From contig CAVOXT010000006.1 in NCBI GenBank assembly GCA_963700495.1, forward strand, positions 62,001 through 126,000: a stretch of DNA of 64,000 nt. Reading direction: 5' to 3'. Under the pieces are notes generated by a model. It had not been told where the DNA came from. It made no database searches and saw only the letters and a program-made list of their open reading frames with translations. Shown here piece by piece: positions 1 through 7,468 of this stretch. The position numbers were made by a program, and so were the translations under genes. The number at the start of each line of letters is the position of its first letter. Position 1 is the first letter of the stretch. This DNA is from JACCTU01 sp963700495. GTDB lineage: Bacteria; Actinomycetota; Thermoleophilia; Gaiellales; Gaiellaceae.

Positions 1-360
1 CCAGGGATGGAAGTCGATCGTCGCGAGGTTCGCCGCCCACGCCACCTGCGCCACCTCGGTCACGCAGAGCTCGTCGGCGTGGCGGCCCGAGGGGAACGTG
101 ACCCGCGCCGTCTCGATCCAGTCCGGCCGCTTCTCGGGCACGCGCTTCTGGTAGATCGCCTCGCCCTCGGCTCCGTCGGGGTGGCGCTTCAGCTGGGTCG
201 GACGTTCGTAGAGCGCGCGGACGATCCCCTCGCCGACCGAGAGGTAGTAGTTGACGTGGTCGAGCTTCGTCTCGCCGCGTGCGGAGTAGAAGATCTTGTC
301 GGGGTTGGTCACCTTCACGACCCGACCCTCGACCTCGAGCTCGACGAACGGCGCGGCCAT
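1..360 (-). CDS. LigD-type polymerase/primase domain protein (5' part, runs off the left edge)
   Basis: The minus strand is open from an ATG at 360 to the window edge, giving 120 residues and no stop. The start of the domain (KVTNPDKIFY), then LKRHPDG, IYQKRVPEKRPDW and ATIDFHPW, match the polymerase domain of bacterial LigD, an archaeo-eukaryotic primase-like fold that fills gaps during Ku-dependent non-homologous end joining. The window ends just before the expected catalytic DxD segment, so catalytic competence cannot be judged. The protein begins directly with the polymerase domain, so it is either a stand-alone polymerase or has ligase/nuclease domains further left. The start is only 25 bases from the divergent ABC-transporter gene, so the two promoters must overlap. 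Confidence 0.85.
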   Translation of the reverse strand, partial: MAAPFVELEVEGRVVKVTNPDKIFYSARGETKLDHVNYYLSVGEGIVRALYERPTQLKRHPDGAEGEAIYQKRVPEKRPDWIETARVTFPSGRHADELCVTEVAQVAWAANLATIDFHPW

Positions 361-385
361 TCTCGACAATGGTAGGGTCGCGCGC

Positions 386-1279
386 GTGAAGAGGCTGCTG
401 CTGCTGCCCGTGCTTGCGGTCGCGCTGCTCGCCGGCTGCGGCAGCGACGACGGCGACAGCGAGGGCGCCGCTCCCACGGCGACGACCGCGGCGGCGAGCT
501 GCGACAAGGCTCAGCTCCAGCTGGTGAACGCCGGGAAGCTGACGGTCGGAACCGACAACCCGGCTTTCCCGCCGTGGTTCGGCGGCGGGACGCCGTCGGG
601 CTCGACGTGGGAGATCAACGACCCGTCGACGGGCGAGGGCTTCGAGAGCGCGGTCGCCTATGCAGTCGCCGAGAAGCTCGGCTTCACCAAGGACGAGGTG
701 CAGTGGAGCGTCGTCCCGTTCAACCTGTCCTTCAAGCCGGGCGCGAAGAACTTCGACTTCGACATCAACCAGATCTCCGTCACGGCGGAGCGCGACCGGG
801 CGGTCGACTTCAGCGACTCGTACTACGACGTCAACCCGGCGGTCGTCGCCGTGAAGGGAACGCCGATCGCGAACGCGAAGTCGCTCGCGGACCTCAAGCA
901 GTACAAGCTCGGTGCGCAGATCGGCACGACGAGCCTCGGGTACATCCAGGACACGATCCAGCCCGATCAGGACGCGCGCGTCTACGACACCTCGAACGAC
1001 GTCGTCGCCGCGCTGAACGCGAAGCAGATCGACGGGATCGTCGTCGACCTGCCGACCGCGTTCTTCCTCGTGGGCGCCGAAGAGGTCAAGAACGGCACGG
1101 TCGTCGGCCAGTTCCAGTCGACGGGCGGCCAGGAGCACTTCGGGATGCTGTTCGAGGAGGGCAACCCGCTCCGTGACTGCGTCAACGACGCGCTCTCAGA
1201 ACTGAAGGTCGACGGCACGCTGGAGCAGATCCAGCAGGAGTGGCTCTCGGACAAGGCGAGCGCTCCGGTCCTGGAGTAG
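386..1279 (+). CDS. ABC transporter substrate-binding lipoprotein, polar amino-acid type
   Basis: Extracellular solute receptor of a polar amino-acid ABC importer, 297 residues. I chose the GTG at 386 because it gives a lipoprotein signal: a basic start, a leucine-rich stretch and the lipobox LLAGC, with the lipidated Cys near residue 18. An open frame reaches back to 296 but that part is not protein-like. The body fits the family-3 solute-binding fold (LTVGTDNPAFPPW near residue 50; a closing helix EQIQQEWLSDK). It heads a three-gene operon with permease and ATPase. Specificity cannot be read from the sequence; glutamate/glutamine, arginine or cystine are typical for the family. Confidence 0.88.
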   Translation: MKRLLLLPVLAVALLAGCGSDDGDSEGAAPTATTAAASCDKAQLQLVNAGKLTVGTDNPAFPPWFGGGTPSGSTWEINDPSTGEGFESAVAYAVAEKLGFTKDEVQWSVVPFNLSFKPGAKNFDFDINQISVTAERDRAVDFSDSYYDVNPAVVAVKGTPIANAKSLADLKQYKLGAQIGTTSLGYIQDTIQPDQDARVYDTSNDVVAALNAKQIDGIVVDLPTAFFLVGAEEVKNGTVVGQFQSTGGQEHFGMLFEEGNPLRDCVNDALSELKVDGTLEQIQQEWLSDKASAPVLE

Positions 1280-2101
1280 GCAACCGGAGCTCACGCATCC
1301 TCGGCGGCTCCGGCGGGGGGCGGAGCCTTGCAATCGCGACGGTCAGCACGATCGTCGTCTTCGGCGCGATCGCGCTCGTCGTCGTCAACTCGCCGGGCTG
1401 GGACGCCGTCCGCGCGAGCTTCTTCTACTGGCCGGAGTTCAAGGAGTCGTTTCCGTCCATCGCCGAGGCGTTCAAGACGAACGTGAAGCTGTTCCTCGTC
1501 GCCGAGGTCTTCATCCTCATCTTCGCGCTCGTCCTCGCCGTGCTGCGCGGACTGCCGGGTCCCGCGTTCTTTCCGCTCCGGCTGCTCTCCACCGTGTACA
1601 CCGACGTGTTCCGCGGGATCCCGACGATCCTGCTGATCTACATGCTCGGCTTCGGCGTCCCGGCGCTCGCGATCCCCGGCGTGCCGCGATCGGAGTACTT
1701 CTGGGGAGTCGTCGCTCTCGTGCTCGTCTACTCGGCGTACGTCGCCGAGGTGTACCGGGCCGGGATCGAGTCGATCCACCCGAGCCAGGAGGCGGCGGCG
1801 CGCTCGCTCGGGTTGACGCGTGCGCAGGCGCTGCGCTACGTCGTGATCCCGCAGGCGGTGCGGCGCGTCGTGCCGCCGCTGCTGAACGACTTCATCGGGC
1901 TGCAGAAGGACACCGCGCTCGTCGGCGCTGCTGGGCGTCGTCGAGGCGTTCCGTCAGTCGCAGATCGAGGTCGCGGGGTCGTTCAACTTCACGCCGTACC
2001 TCGCGACCGCGCTGCTGTTCCTGCTGCTGACGATTCCGCTGACGCGTTTCACGGACTGGCTGATCGCTCGTAACCGCAGGCGGGAGCTCGCGCGCGCATG
2101 A
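1240..2101 (+). CDS. ABC transporter permease, polar amino-acid type (frameshifted)
   Basis: Inner-membrane permease of the HisM/GlnP family. It has several hydrophobic segments and the family EAA loop (EAAARSLGLTRAQAL) that contacts the ATPase. No other start exists in this frame before the first membrane segment, so the GTG at 1240 is taken, overlapping the binding-protein gene by 40 bases. One extra G near 1924 breaks the frame after KDTALV; removing it restores a normal C-terminus (GVVEAFRQSQ...RRRELARA) ending in a TGA that overlaps the next ATG as ATGA. The conserved restored tail argues for a sequence error, not gene death. Confidence 0.82.
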
Positions 2102-2845
2102 GCGAGGCCCTTCTCGTCGAGAACGTGCGCAAGGCGTTCGGGTCCAACGAGGTCCTCCGCGGGATCGACCTCGCTCTCGCCGAGCACGAGGTCGTCTGCC
2201 TGATCGGCGCCTCGGGCTCCGGGAAGTCGACCCTGCTCCGCTGCGTCAACCTGCTCGAGCCGGTCGACGACGGCCGCATCGTGGTCGACGGCAACGAGAT
2301 CACGGCGCAGGGCGTCGACGTCAACCGAGTCCGTCGCGGGATCGGGATCGTCTTCCAGGCCTACAACCTCTTCCCGCACATGACCGTGCTCCAGAACGTG
2401 ACGCTCGGGCCGCGCAAGGCACTCGGCCTCTCGCGCGCCGCGGCGGAGGAGCGCGCCGACGAGCTCTTCACGCGCTTCGGTCTCGCCGACAAGCGCGACG
2501 CGTACCCGGACAGCCTCTCCGGCGGGCAGCAGCAGCGGGTCGCGATCGTGCGCGCGCTCGCCCTGCGTCCGAAGCTGATGCTGCTGGACGAGATCACGAG
2601 TGCGCTCGACCCCGAGCTCGTCGCGGAGGTGCTGAACGTCGTGCGCGAGCTGGCGGCGAGGTGGCATGACGATGCTGATCGCGACCCACGAGATGGCCTT
2701 CGCGCGCGACATCGCCGACCGCGTCTGCTTCCTCGACGGCGGCCTGATCCTCGAAGAGGGTCCACCGGCGCAGATCTTCTCCGCGCCCCGTGAAGCCCGA
2801 ACGCAGCAGTTCCTTGCACGGATCGTCGAAGCAGGCAGACTCTAG
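2098..2845 (+). CDS. ABC transporter ATP-binding protein, polar amino-acid type (frameshifted)
   Basis: ATPase of the GlnQ/HisP family that powers the importer encoded just upstream. Walker A (GASGSGKST), Q-loop region (VFQAYNLFPHMT), signature (LSGGQQQRVAIVRAL) and Walker B with glutamate (LMLLDEITSALDP) are all present. One extra base near 2659 breaks the frame; correcting it restores the H-loop (IATHEMAFARDIA) and the usual C-terminus to the TAG at 2843-2845. The ATG overlaps the permease stop by four bases, implying translational coupling. Corrected length is about 248 residues, typical for the family. Confidence 0.87.
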
Positions 2846-2847
2846 GG

Positions 2848-3144
2848 GTGGTGGAGAAGCAACACGAGCACCACCTGTCGGTCACGCTCGAGCCGCTCGA
2901 CGACTACCTCGTGATCGAGCCTGGCGACGCTGAGACGTGGACGCGCAGCGGTCTGATCGTGCCCGCCGGCGTCGACGCGGGCTGCCGCTCCGGCATCGTC
3001 ACGGCGGTCGGCCCGGACGCCCAGGGGATCGAGCCCGGGGACAAGGTCCTGTTTCCGAGAGACGCCGGCTACGACGTGCGGATCGGGAGCGGCACGATCA
3101 AGGTGATGCGCCGCGAGAACCTGATCGCGCGCGTGATCGACTAG
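2848..3144 (+). CDS. GroES/Cpn10-like co-chaperonin
   Basis: A 98-residue protein matching the Cpn10 barrel: LEPLDDYLVIEP near the start, then SGLIVPAG, GIVTAVGPD, GDKVLFPRDAGYDV and the C-terminal strand KVMRRENLIARV. Canonical GroES caps the GroEL chamber. The mobile-loop region (ETWTRSGLIVPA) is recognisable but diverged from classic GroES, so this is probably a secondary GroES-like protein rather than the housekeeping copy. No groEL lies nearby. The GTG start is two bases after the ABC ATPase stop, so it is probably co-transcribed with the transporter, which is an odd pairing. Confidence 0.78.
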   Translation: MVEKQHEHHLSVTLEPLDDYLVIEPGDAETWTRSGLIVPAGVDAGCRSGIVTAVGPDAQGIEPGDKVLFPRDAGYDVRIGSGTIKVMRRENLIARVID

Positions 3145-3159
3145 CTCCAGAAATAAGGA

Positions 3160-3186
3160 GACCCCCCTGATTGCCGCAGAGGGGTC
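3160..3186 (+). terminator. Possible terminator hairpin after the ABC/groES-like operon
   Basis: GACCCC at 3160-3165 can pair with GGGGTC at 3181-3186, 16 bases after the groES-like stop codon. No T-run follows, so only weak evidence of termination. Confidence 0.4.
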
Positions 3187-3312
3187 ACCGCATACACCGG
3201 ATCATTGAGGGGGGAGCCGGCACGTAAATCTTCGCTCACCCTCGGGTCACGGGCATCACCAAGACGGGGTATCTGCCCACCGCGGGCTGCGATACCCTGT
3301 CCGCTCCACCGG

Positions 3313-3403
3313 GGAGAAGTGGCCGAGTGGCTGAAGGCGGCGCCCTGCTAAGGCGTTAAGGGGGAACAATCCTCCTTCGAGGGTTCGAATCCCTCCTTCT
3401 CCG
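3313..3403 (+). tRNA. tRNA-Ser(GCT)
   Basis: Class II tRNA with acceptor strands GGAGAAG and CTTCTCC, the D-arm GGCCGAGTGGC, an anticodon loop CTGCTAA (anticodon GCT, reading AGC/AGU), a long variable arm, and a T arm GAGGG-TTCGAAT-CCCTC. Discriminator base is G and no CCA is encoded. It is the first of three serine tRNA genes in 10.5 kb. Confidence 0.97.
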
Positions 3404-3408
3404 TGAAA

Positions 3409-3434
3409 CGTGGGGGAACCGTGGTTCCCCCACG
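3409..3434 (+). terminator. tRNA-Ser(GCT) terminator hairpin
   Basis: A perfect 12-bp stem, CGTGGGGGAACC (3409-3420) with GGTTCCCCCACG (3423-3434), starts six bases after the tRNA. No T-run follows. A near copy of the stem lies after tRNA-Ser(GGA) at 13645-13671. Confidence 0.65.
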
Positions 3435-3449
3435 CGGACATCACGGACG

Positions 3450-3935
3450 TCAGGCGACCGACGCGAGGTACTCGTCGAGCTTGTCGTAGCTCTCCGCCAC
3501 GCCGCGATCCATGCCGGAGTTGAGCACGGCATCTCGGATCTCCTTGGACGCGTAGAGCACTGTGGTCGTGACCGTGGTCTTGCCGTCCTGCTCGACCAGG
3601 ACGGTCGTGTCCAGCGCCTCGCCGGAGTACCACGGGTCGTCGAACGCCTCGGTGGCGACGAGTCGCTCGGACGGGACGATCTCGCGGTAGACGCCGCCCA
3701 TCCCCATCTCCGCTCCGTCCGGTCCGTGCCAGACAAACCGATAGGCGCCTCCCACCCGGAGATCGACCTCGCAGACCGCGAACGACCAGCCGCCGCGGAC
3801 GCCGAGCCAACGCGTGAGGAGCTCCGGCTTCGTCCAGGCGTCGAAGACCAGGTTGCGCGGTGCGTCGAAGACGCGGGTCATCTCGATCTCCCGCTCCGAC
3901 GGCGTCGTCACTTGCAATGTCGCGGTGTTCGTCAC
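3450..3935 (-). CDS. SRPBCC (AHSA1-like) domain protein
   Basis: A 161-residue START/Bet v 1-like protein of the Activator-of-Hsp90 type: REIEMTRVFDAPRNLVFDAW, a central WSFAVCEVDLRVGGAYRFVW, and LVATEAFDDPWY. Proteins of this family bind hydrophobic ligands in a helix-grip cavity; the ligand is unknown here. The GTG start (3935-3933) is chosen because it overlaps the ArsR stop as GTGA. An ArsR-family repressor directly followed by an AHSA1-like protein is a common bacterial pair. Confidence 0.85.
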   Translation of the reverse strand: MTNTATLQVTTPSEREIEMTRVFDAPRNLVFDAWTKPELLTRWLGVRGGWSFAVCEVDLRVGGAYRFVWHGPDGAEMGMGGVYREIVPSERLVATEAFDDPWYSGEALDTTVLVEQDGKTTVTTTVLYASKEIRDAVLNSGMDRGVAESYDKLDEYLASVA

Positions 3936-4330
3936 TCGGCCCTCCCCTTTCGCTTCGCGGATACACGTTTCTTCTCCTCGGTCTTGAGCTCGTCCAGGAG
4001 GGCGTCCAGTTGCTCGAAGGAGTCCTCCCAGAACCGGCGGTAGCCCTCCAGCCACTCCGTGGCCTCTGCGAGCGGCACGGCCTCGAGCCGGCGCGGCCGT
4101 CGCTGCGCGTCGCGGCCGCGCGAAATCAGTCCGGCGCGTTCCAGCACCTTGAGGTGCTTGGAGATCGCGGGCTGGCTCATCGCGAACGGCTCGGCCAGCT
4201 CCGTCACCGACGCCTCACCCGAAGCGAGCCGGGCGAGAATCGCCCGACGAGTCGGATCCGCGAGCGCCGCAAACGTGGCGTCGAGCCGCACGGGGGCCTG
4301 TTGCTCATAACCGAGAGGTTGCATAACCAT
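3932..4330 (-). CDS. ArsR-family winged-helix transcriptional regulator
   Basis: A 132-residue regulator. The helix-turn-helix is clear: ALADPTRRAILARLASGEASVTELAEPF then MSQPAISKHLKVLERAGLISR. No cysteine metal site is visible, so it belongs to the non-metal ArsR group usually linked to SRPBCC genes. It probably represses its own operon with the downstream SRPBCC gene. A second in-frame ATG lies at 4324. Confidence 0.88.
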   Translation of the reverse strand: MVMQPLGYEQQAPVRLDATFAALADPTRRAILARLASGEASVTELAEPFAMSQPAISKHLKVLERAGLISRGRDAQRRPRRLEAVPLAEATEWLEGYRRFWEDSFEQLDALLDELKTEEKKRVSAKRKGRAE

Positions 4331-4335
4331 TCGGC

Positions 4336-4365
4336 AATCTACAGCGGCGGCGAGCCGACTGTCAA
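4336..4365 (-). promoter_or_regulatory. Sigma70-like promoter for the ArsR-SRPBCC operon
   Basis: On the minus strand a perfect -35 box TTGACA (4365-4360) and a -10-like box TAGATT (4341-4336) are 18 bases apart. Transcription would start about seven bases further, almost exactly at the ATG at 4330, predicting a leaderless or nearly leaderless mRNA. The ArsR protein probably binds over this site. Confidence 0.55.
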
Positions 4366-4669
4366 ACCTGCGCAGCGGGGAGCCCCGCTGGCTGATGCCC
4401 GAGACCAGACGGATCCCCGCCCCCTAGTTGTCTGTTCTGCCGGGCCGACAACCCGACGACCGTCGCTGATGGGACCGCGTCCTAGCAGTGCGTTGGCGCG
4501 CAAGCTCGATCGCGACTTCGGTCACCCGTCGCCGGAGTCGCCGGGATTACTCTCGGCGCCCTTGTCGAGTCGGAGGTCGCATCGGTCCGGTACCGCAGTA
4601 ACGTCGAGTTCTCCCGCGGCACGTGTGGCCGGCCTTGTTACCTCGAACGGTCACGCCCCTGGCGCCGGG
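4366..4669. other. Intergenic region, nothing recognised
   Basis: Between the ArsR promoter and the 3' end of the TIR gene I see no convincing gene, repeat or RNA. Reading frames here are short and not protein-like. Confidence 0.5.
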
Positions 4670-5989
4670 CTAAGTGGCGCGCCGGGCGGGGATTCGTCCG
4701 ACTAACCCGGTCTTCGTTGCCCGAGACCACGAGATGAGCCCCCCGAAGAAGATCGCGGACGCTCCGGCCAGGCCGATGTAACCGCCGTAGGCGGGCGAGC
4801 TAACGCTGTTTGGCTGCAGCGTCGGAACCGCGATGTAGCGCACCCACAGAAGCATGGTGAGCAGCCCGAGGCCGACGAGGACTCCGGCCGCGGGAAGTCC
4901 GGCCCTGCGGTGCGTGAGGAGCAGAGCGGCGACCACTGCGCACACCGCGCAGGCGATCGGATCGAAGGCCTCCCAACCGTTCCCGCGCTCGATGAGCACC
5001 TGTTGGGGGAGGGAGACTCCGCCGTGGTTGAAAGGGGTCAGCGTTCCGGCGATGGCCAGCGCGGCCCCGACGACCACGAGCATGCGCGGAGCGCCGTAGG
5101 CTCTCTCCGCGGGGTGCCCCGGCTCCTCGGACGCGCGCCACAGGGCGAACGCTGCGAGCAGGACCGCGCCGCCCAGCGCGAGGATCGCACCGGCGACGAG
5201 CCAAAGTCCGTCCGTCGCCGCCGACATCGCGAGGACACCGGCGTACTTGGCCGCCCCGCCGAGGGCGAAGCCGAGCAGCAGGGCGGCGCCGATCCGGCCG
5301 GCGGAGCGCGTGTGAGCGAGGGCAAGTGCGCCAGCGGCTCCCACGGCGACGCCCAGCGGCGGAAGGCTCGTAAAGAGGCCCAGGTGCGGGACAGTGCCCG
5401 CCGAGCCGAAGTACGGGTGCGCGAAGTGGTCGAAGCGTAGCGCTGTTCCGAGGACGAGCAGCGCGGCGCCTCCAAGACCGACGGCCACGCGAGCCCCGGT
5501 TCGTCGGTCGCCGTTGCCGTCCTCGGGCGCAAGCAAACGATCCAGCTTTTCGAGCAGTCGATCCCTTCCCGCGCCCCAATCGAGATGACTGATGGTGAGG
5601 GCCTGCCAGCGCGTGAGATCTCCGAGAGCGTCAGGCAACTGCACCCGCTTAGGCATCACTGCACCGCCGACCAGAACCGGGATCACGGGGATCTTCTGCT
5701 CGAGCGCGGTCGCCACCTCCTTCCCGACGAGGTCCTCGGGGTCGTCAAGCCGCCGCCCACCCTCTTCGTCCACCGCCGTCAGCCAGCCGCGGCCGATGAC
5801 GACGATGACCACTTTTGCCGAGGCGAGACCGGCCTCCATCTCCTCGACGAAGTCCGTGGCGAGTTCAATCGCATCGACGTCGAAGAAGACCTCATCCTCG
5901 CCGAAGCGGTTCCTCAGATCACCGTAGATCCGGCCGGCGTGACCCGGATCGTCCTCCCGGCGATAGCTGATGAAAATCCGCGGCGGCGT
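4670..5989 (-). CDS. TIR-domain protein with a polytopic membrane C-terminus
   Basis: About 440 residues. The N-terminal ~140 residues are a bacterial TIR domain: box 1 RIFISYRREDDPGHAGRIYG, FFDVDAIELATDFVEEME, KVVIVVIGRGWL, and LVGKEVATALEQKIPVIPVLV. The Glu in KEVATAL aligns with the catalytic Glu of NAD-cleaving TIR domains such as SARM1 (KEIVTAL). The rest has about eight hydrophobic segments, so the TIR domain is tethered to the membrane. The frame extends upstream of the first ATG (5839), and box 1 lies in that extension, so the real start is upstream; I place it at an ACG at 5989 behind a strong ribosome-binding site. NADase signalling or defence is inference; the membrane part is not recognised. 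Confidence 0.75.
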   Translation of the reverse strand, partial: TPPRIFISYRREDDPGHAGRIYGDLRNRFGEDEVFFDVDAIELATDFVEEMEAGLASAKVVIVVIGRGWLTAVDEEGGRRLDDPEDLVGKEVATALEQKIPVIPVLVGGAVMPKRVQLPDALGDLTRWQALTISHLDWGAGRDRLLEKLDRLLAPEDGNGDRRTGARVAVGLGGAALLVLGTALRFDHFAHPYFGSAGTVPHLGLFTSLPPLGVAVGAAGALALAHTRSAGRIGAALLLGFALGGAAKYAGVLAMSAATDGLWLVAGAILALGGAVLLAAFALWRASEEPGHPAERAYGAPRMLVVVGAALAIAGTLTPFNHGGVSLPQQVLIERGNGWEAFDPIACAVCAVVAALLLTHRRAGLPAAGVLVGLGLLTMLLWVRYIAVPTLQPNSVSSPAYGGYIGLAGASAIFFGGLISWSRATKTGLVGRIPARRAT

Positions 5990-6004
5990 GGCGGTTCCCT
6001 CCTC
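5987..6004 (-). promoter_or_regulatory. Ribosome-binding site and non-standard (ACG) start of the TIR gene
   Basis: GAGGAGG (6004-5998) is followed after eight bases by ACG (5989-5987), then PPRIFISYRR in frame. Homologous TIR proteins often begin Met-x-Pro-Pro-Arg-Ile-Phe-Ile-Ser-Tyr. No ATG, GTG or TTG exists between the upstream stop (6017-6019) and box 1. Either the start is ACG or a base is wrong. Confidence 0.5.
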
Positions 6005-6019
6005 GACCGACGGCGGTCA

Positions 6020-6430
6020 GGCACCGCGACTCGAGTCTAGACCCGCGCCCGGCCGCGGGACAATACCCCCGATTCACTGACGAGGCGGGTGGACTCAATG
6101 CACTACGCGTCGCCGAACTACGTCGTCACCGACGTTTTCACCGACCAGCCTGCTACCAAGGGAGGGTCCTTCCACCGTCCGTGCTACCGAATTGAAAGGA
6201 ACCGTTGGCGGCGGAGGCGTTCGCGTGGACGCTGTCCAACGGTCCTCATAGATCCCCGGCTGGCAGAACACCGGGCGCATATCCAAGCCGCTCACCGTCG
6301 ACGTCCTGCTAGACACACGCCTCGGTGTCACGCAGAATCCCGAGCTTCGGCGGGGTCTTCCGGCTCGCGGCCCCCGCAGCTGATGATGGTGCCGGGCTAA
6401 TCCGAACACCCGGCGGTTGGGACGGTAGAC
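6020..6430. other. Intergenic region with a gene remnant
   Basis: Contains the PhzF-like remnant listed separately. Otherwise no gene is convincing; frames on both strands lose protein-like composition within about 30 codons. It presumably carries the promoters for the TIR gene and the lipoprotein gene, but I cannot place -35/-10 boxes. Confidence 0.5.
6098..6166 (+). pseudogene. Possible remnant of a PhzF-family isomerase N-terminus
   Basis: An ATG at 6098 opens a frame reading NYVVTDVFTDQP, which resembles the very conserved first strand of PhzF-like proteins (YxVxDVFTDxP). Similarity stops after about 15 residues and the frame continues with non-protein-like sequence. If real, it is a decayed fragment of a roughly 280-residue enzyme gene. 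A chance match over so short a stretch is possible. Confidence 0.3.
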
Positions 6431-7060
6431 ATGCAGAACCCGAGCCCCTCCTGGATCAACCGAAAGCGGTTGACTTGCCTGGTTTGCAGCTTGCTCCTCG
6501 TCCTGGCTCTTACCGCTTGTGGTGATGAAGGAGGCGGCTCGGCCGGCGAAAGCGCGGGTGCGAGCTCCAGCTCATCAGGATCCGATCAAACCACCGACAG
6601 CAACGGCGGCGACGACACCACCCCGGGCGACGACACCACCCCCAGCGACGACACCACCCCCAGCGACGACACCACCCCCAGCGACGACACCACCCCCAAC
6701 AACCACACCACCGAGCCGAGTCAGGCGCTACTGCGCATCGAAACGGTGTCGCTGCGCCGGTCGGCCCCGGGTGCAACGACTTGCGTTCTGGGGGTCGTGA
6801 TCCTCAATGAGGGGTCGGAATCGGCGGAGCACGTGGAGGTGGAGGCAAGCGTGAAGACGGTGTCGCTTCCCGCCTACAGCGCCGAGCCCGATTTGGAGGG
6901 GGCGGCTTCCATCGCTGCCGGTGACGACGAATTCTACTTCAGCCAGATCTCGTTCCAGTTCACTCAGGGCGACCTATTGAAGTACGACGTTAACGTTCGC
7001 GACGGCGGAACTGTCATCGACACGGCGAGCTCGCCGTCCGGGATCGAATGCTCCGACTAG
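6431..7060 (+). CDS. Putative lipoprotein with DDTTP repeats
   Basis: A 209-residue predicted lipoprotein. A basic start and hydrophobic run end in the lipobox LTAC (Cys near residue 29). Then comes a Ser/Gly-rich linker, five repeats of six residues (GDDTTP/SDDTTP, about residues 60-90), and a compact domain of about 110 residues (LRIETVSLRR...GGTVIDTASS) that looks like a small beta-sandwich resembling FxLYD-type or DUF4352-type domains. No function can be assigned. The acidic Thr/Pro repeat probably acts as a stalk across the cell wall. Confidence 0.72.
   Translation: MQNPSPSWINRKRLTCLVCSLLLVLALTACGDEGGGSAGESAGASSSSSGSDQTTDSNGGDDTTPGDDTTPSDDTTPSDDTTPSDDTTPNNHTTEPSQALLRIETVSLRRSAPGATTCVLGVVILNEGSESAEHVEVEASVKTVSLPAYSAEPDLEGAASIAAGDDEFYFSQISFQFTQGDLLKYDVNVRDGGTVIDTASSPSGIECSD
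6611..6700 (+). repeat. Tandem 18-bp repeat (five units) in the lipoprotein gene
   Basis: Five consecutive 18-base units starting GACGACACCACCCC at 6611, 6629, 6647, 6665 and 6683 encode the DDTTP stalk. Units 2-4 are identical, so the copy number is likely to vary by slippage. Confidence 0.85.
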
Positions 7061-7323
7061 TTGCGCTGCCTACACACCTGCGGGCCGGCTGATCGGTCTG
7101 GGCACCGCCCCGACCCATGAAGCGCTCCGCGAGCGCAGGCCGAGTGGCGCAGGGATGCCGAAGCGGCACGCTCCGCACGAGCGGCAGTAGCGGTAAGCCG
7201 CGAGCACACTTCGCGGATGCGAGCAGGCGATGCGGCTTCGCGTTCCTACCGGGCTCAGAGGCATGAAGCTTGCGGTCGTCCAGTCGATTGACGTCCAGAA
7301 CCTCGGTCTCGTTCGCAAGAACG

Positions 7324-7350
7324 CCGAATCCCGCGTCATACGGGATTCGG
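7324..7350 (-). terminator. Hairpin next to the tRNA-Ser remnant
   Basis: CCGAATCCCG (7324-7333) pairs perfectly with CGGGATTCGG (7341-7350) around a 7-base loop. It sits just past the 3' end of the tRNA-Ser remnant, where a tRNA terminator would be. It may be the displaced original terminator of tRNA-Ser(CGA). Confidence 0.5.
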
Positions 7351-7366
7351 CCTGAGAGGCGGAGGG

Positions 7367-7430
7367 GGAGGGGGAGGGATTTGAACCCTCGTCGGACGTA
7401 ACCGCCCGAAACGGTTCGAGACGGCACCGG
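7367..7430 (-). repeat. tRNA-Ser(CGA) 3'-end remnant / putative attachment site
   Basis: The 25 bases at 7367-7391 are identical to 13436-13460, which cover the 3' acceptor strand and T arm of tRNA-Ser(CGA), in the same orientation. Beyond 7391 only loose similarity continues (an ACGGTT-CGAGAC stretch resembling the anticodon side). There is no 5' half, so it is not a functional tRNA. Its position downstream of the intact gene fits a distal attachment site left by tRNA-targeted integration; a decayed duplicate tRNA is the alternative. Confidence 0.6.
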
Positions 7431-7468
7431 AACGACGAGCCGGGACGCTGTCGGAGCGGGCTCGAGGG

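Noticed and set aside
7..375. Plus-strand open frame at the left edge
   Set aside because: It is antisense to the clear LigD polymerase-domain reading on the minus strand and has an Arg/Leu/Asp composition typical of shadow frames.
7130..7180. A tRNA-like D-arm stretch (GGCCGAGTGGC)
   Set aside because: No matching acceptor strand, anticodon loop or T arm could be assembled around it.
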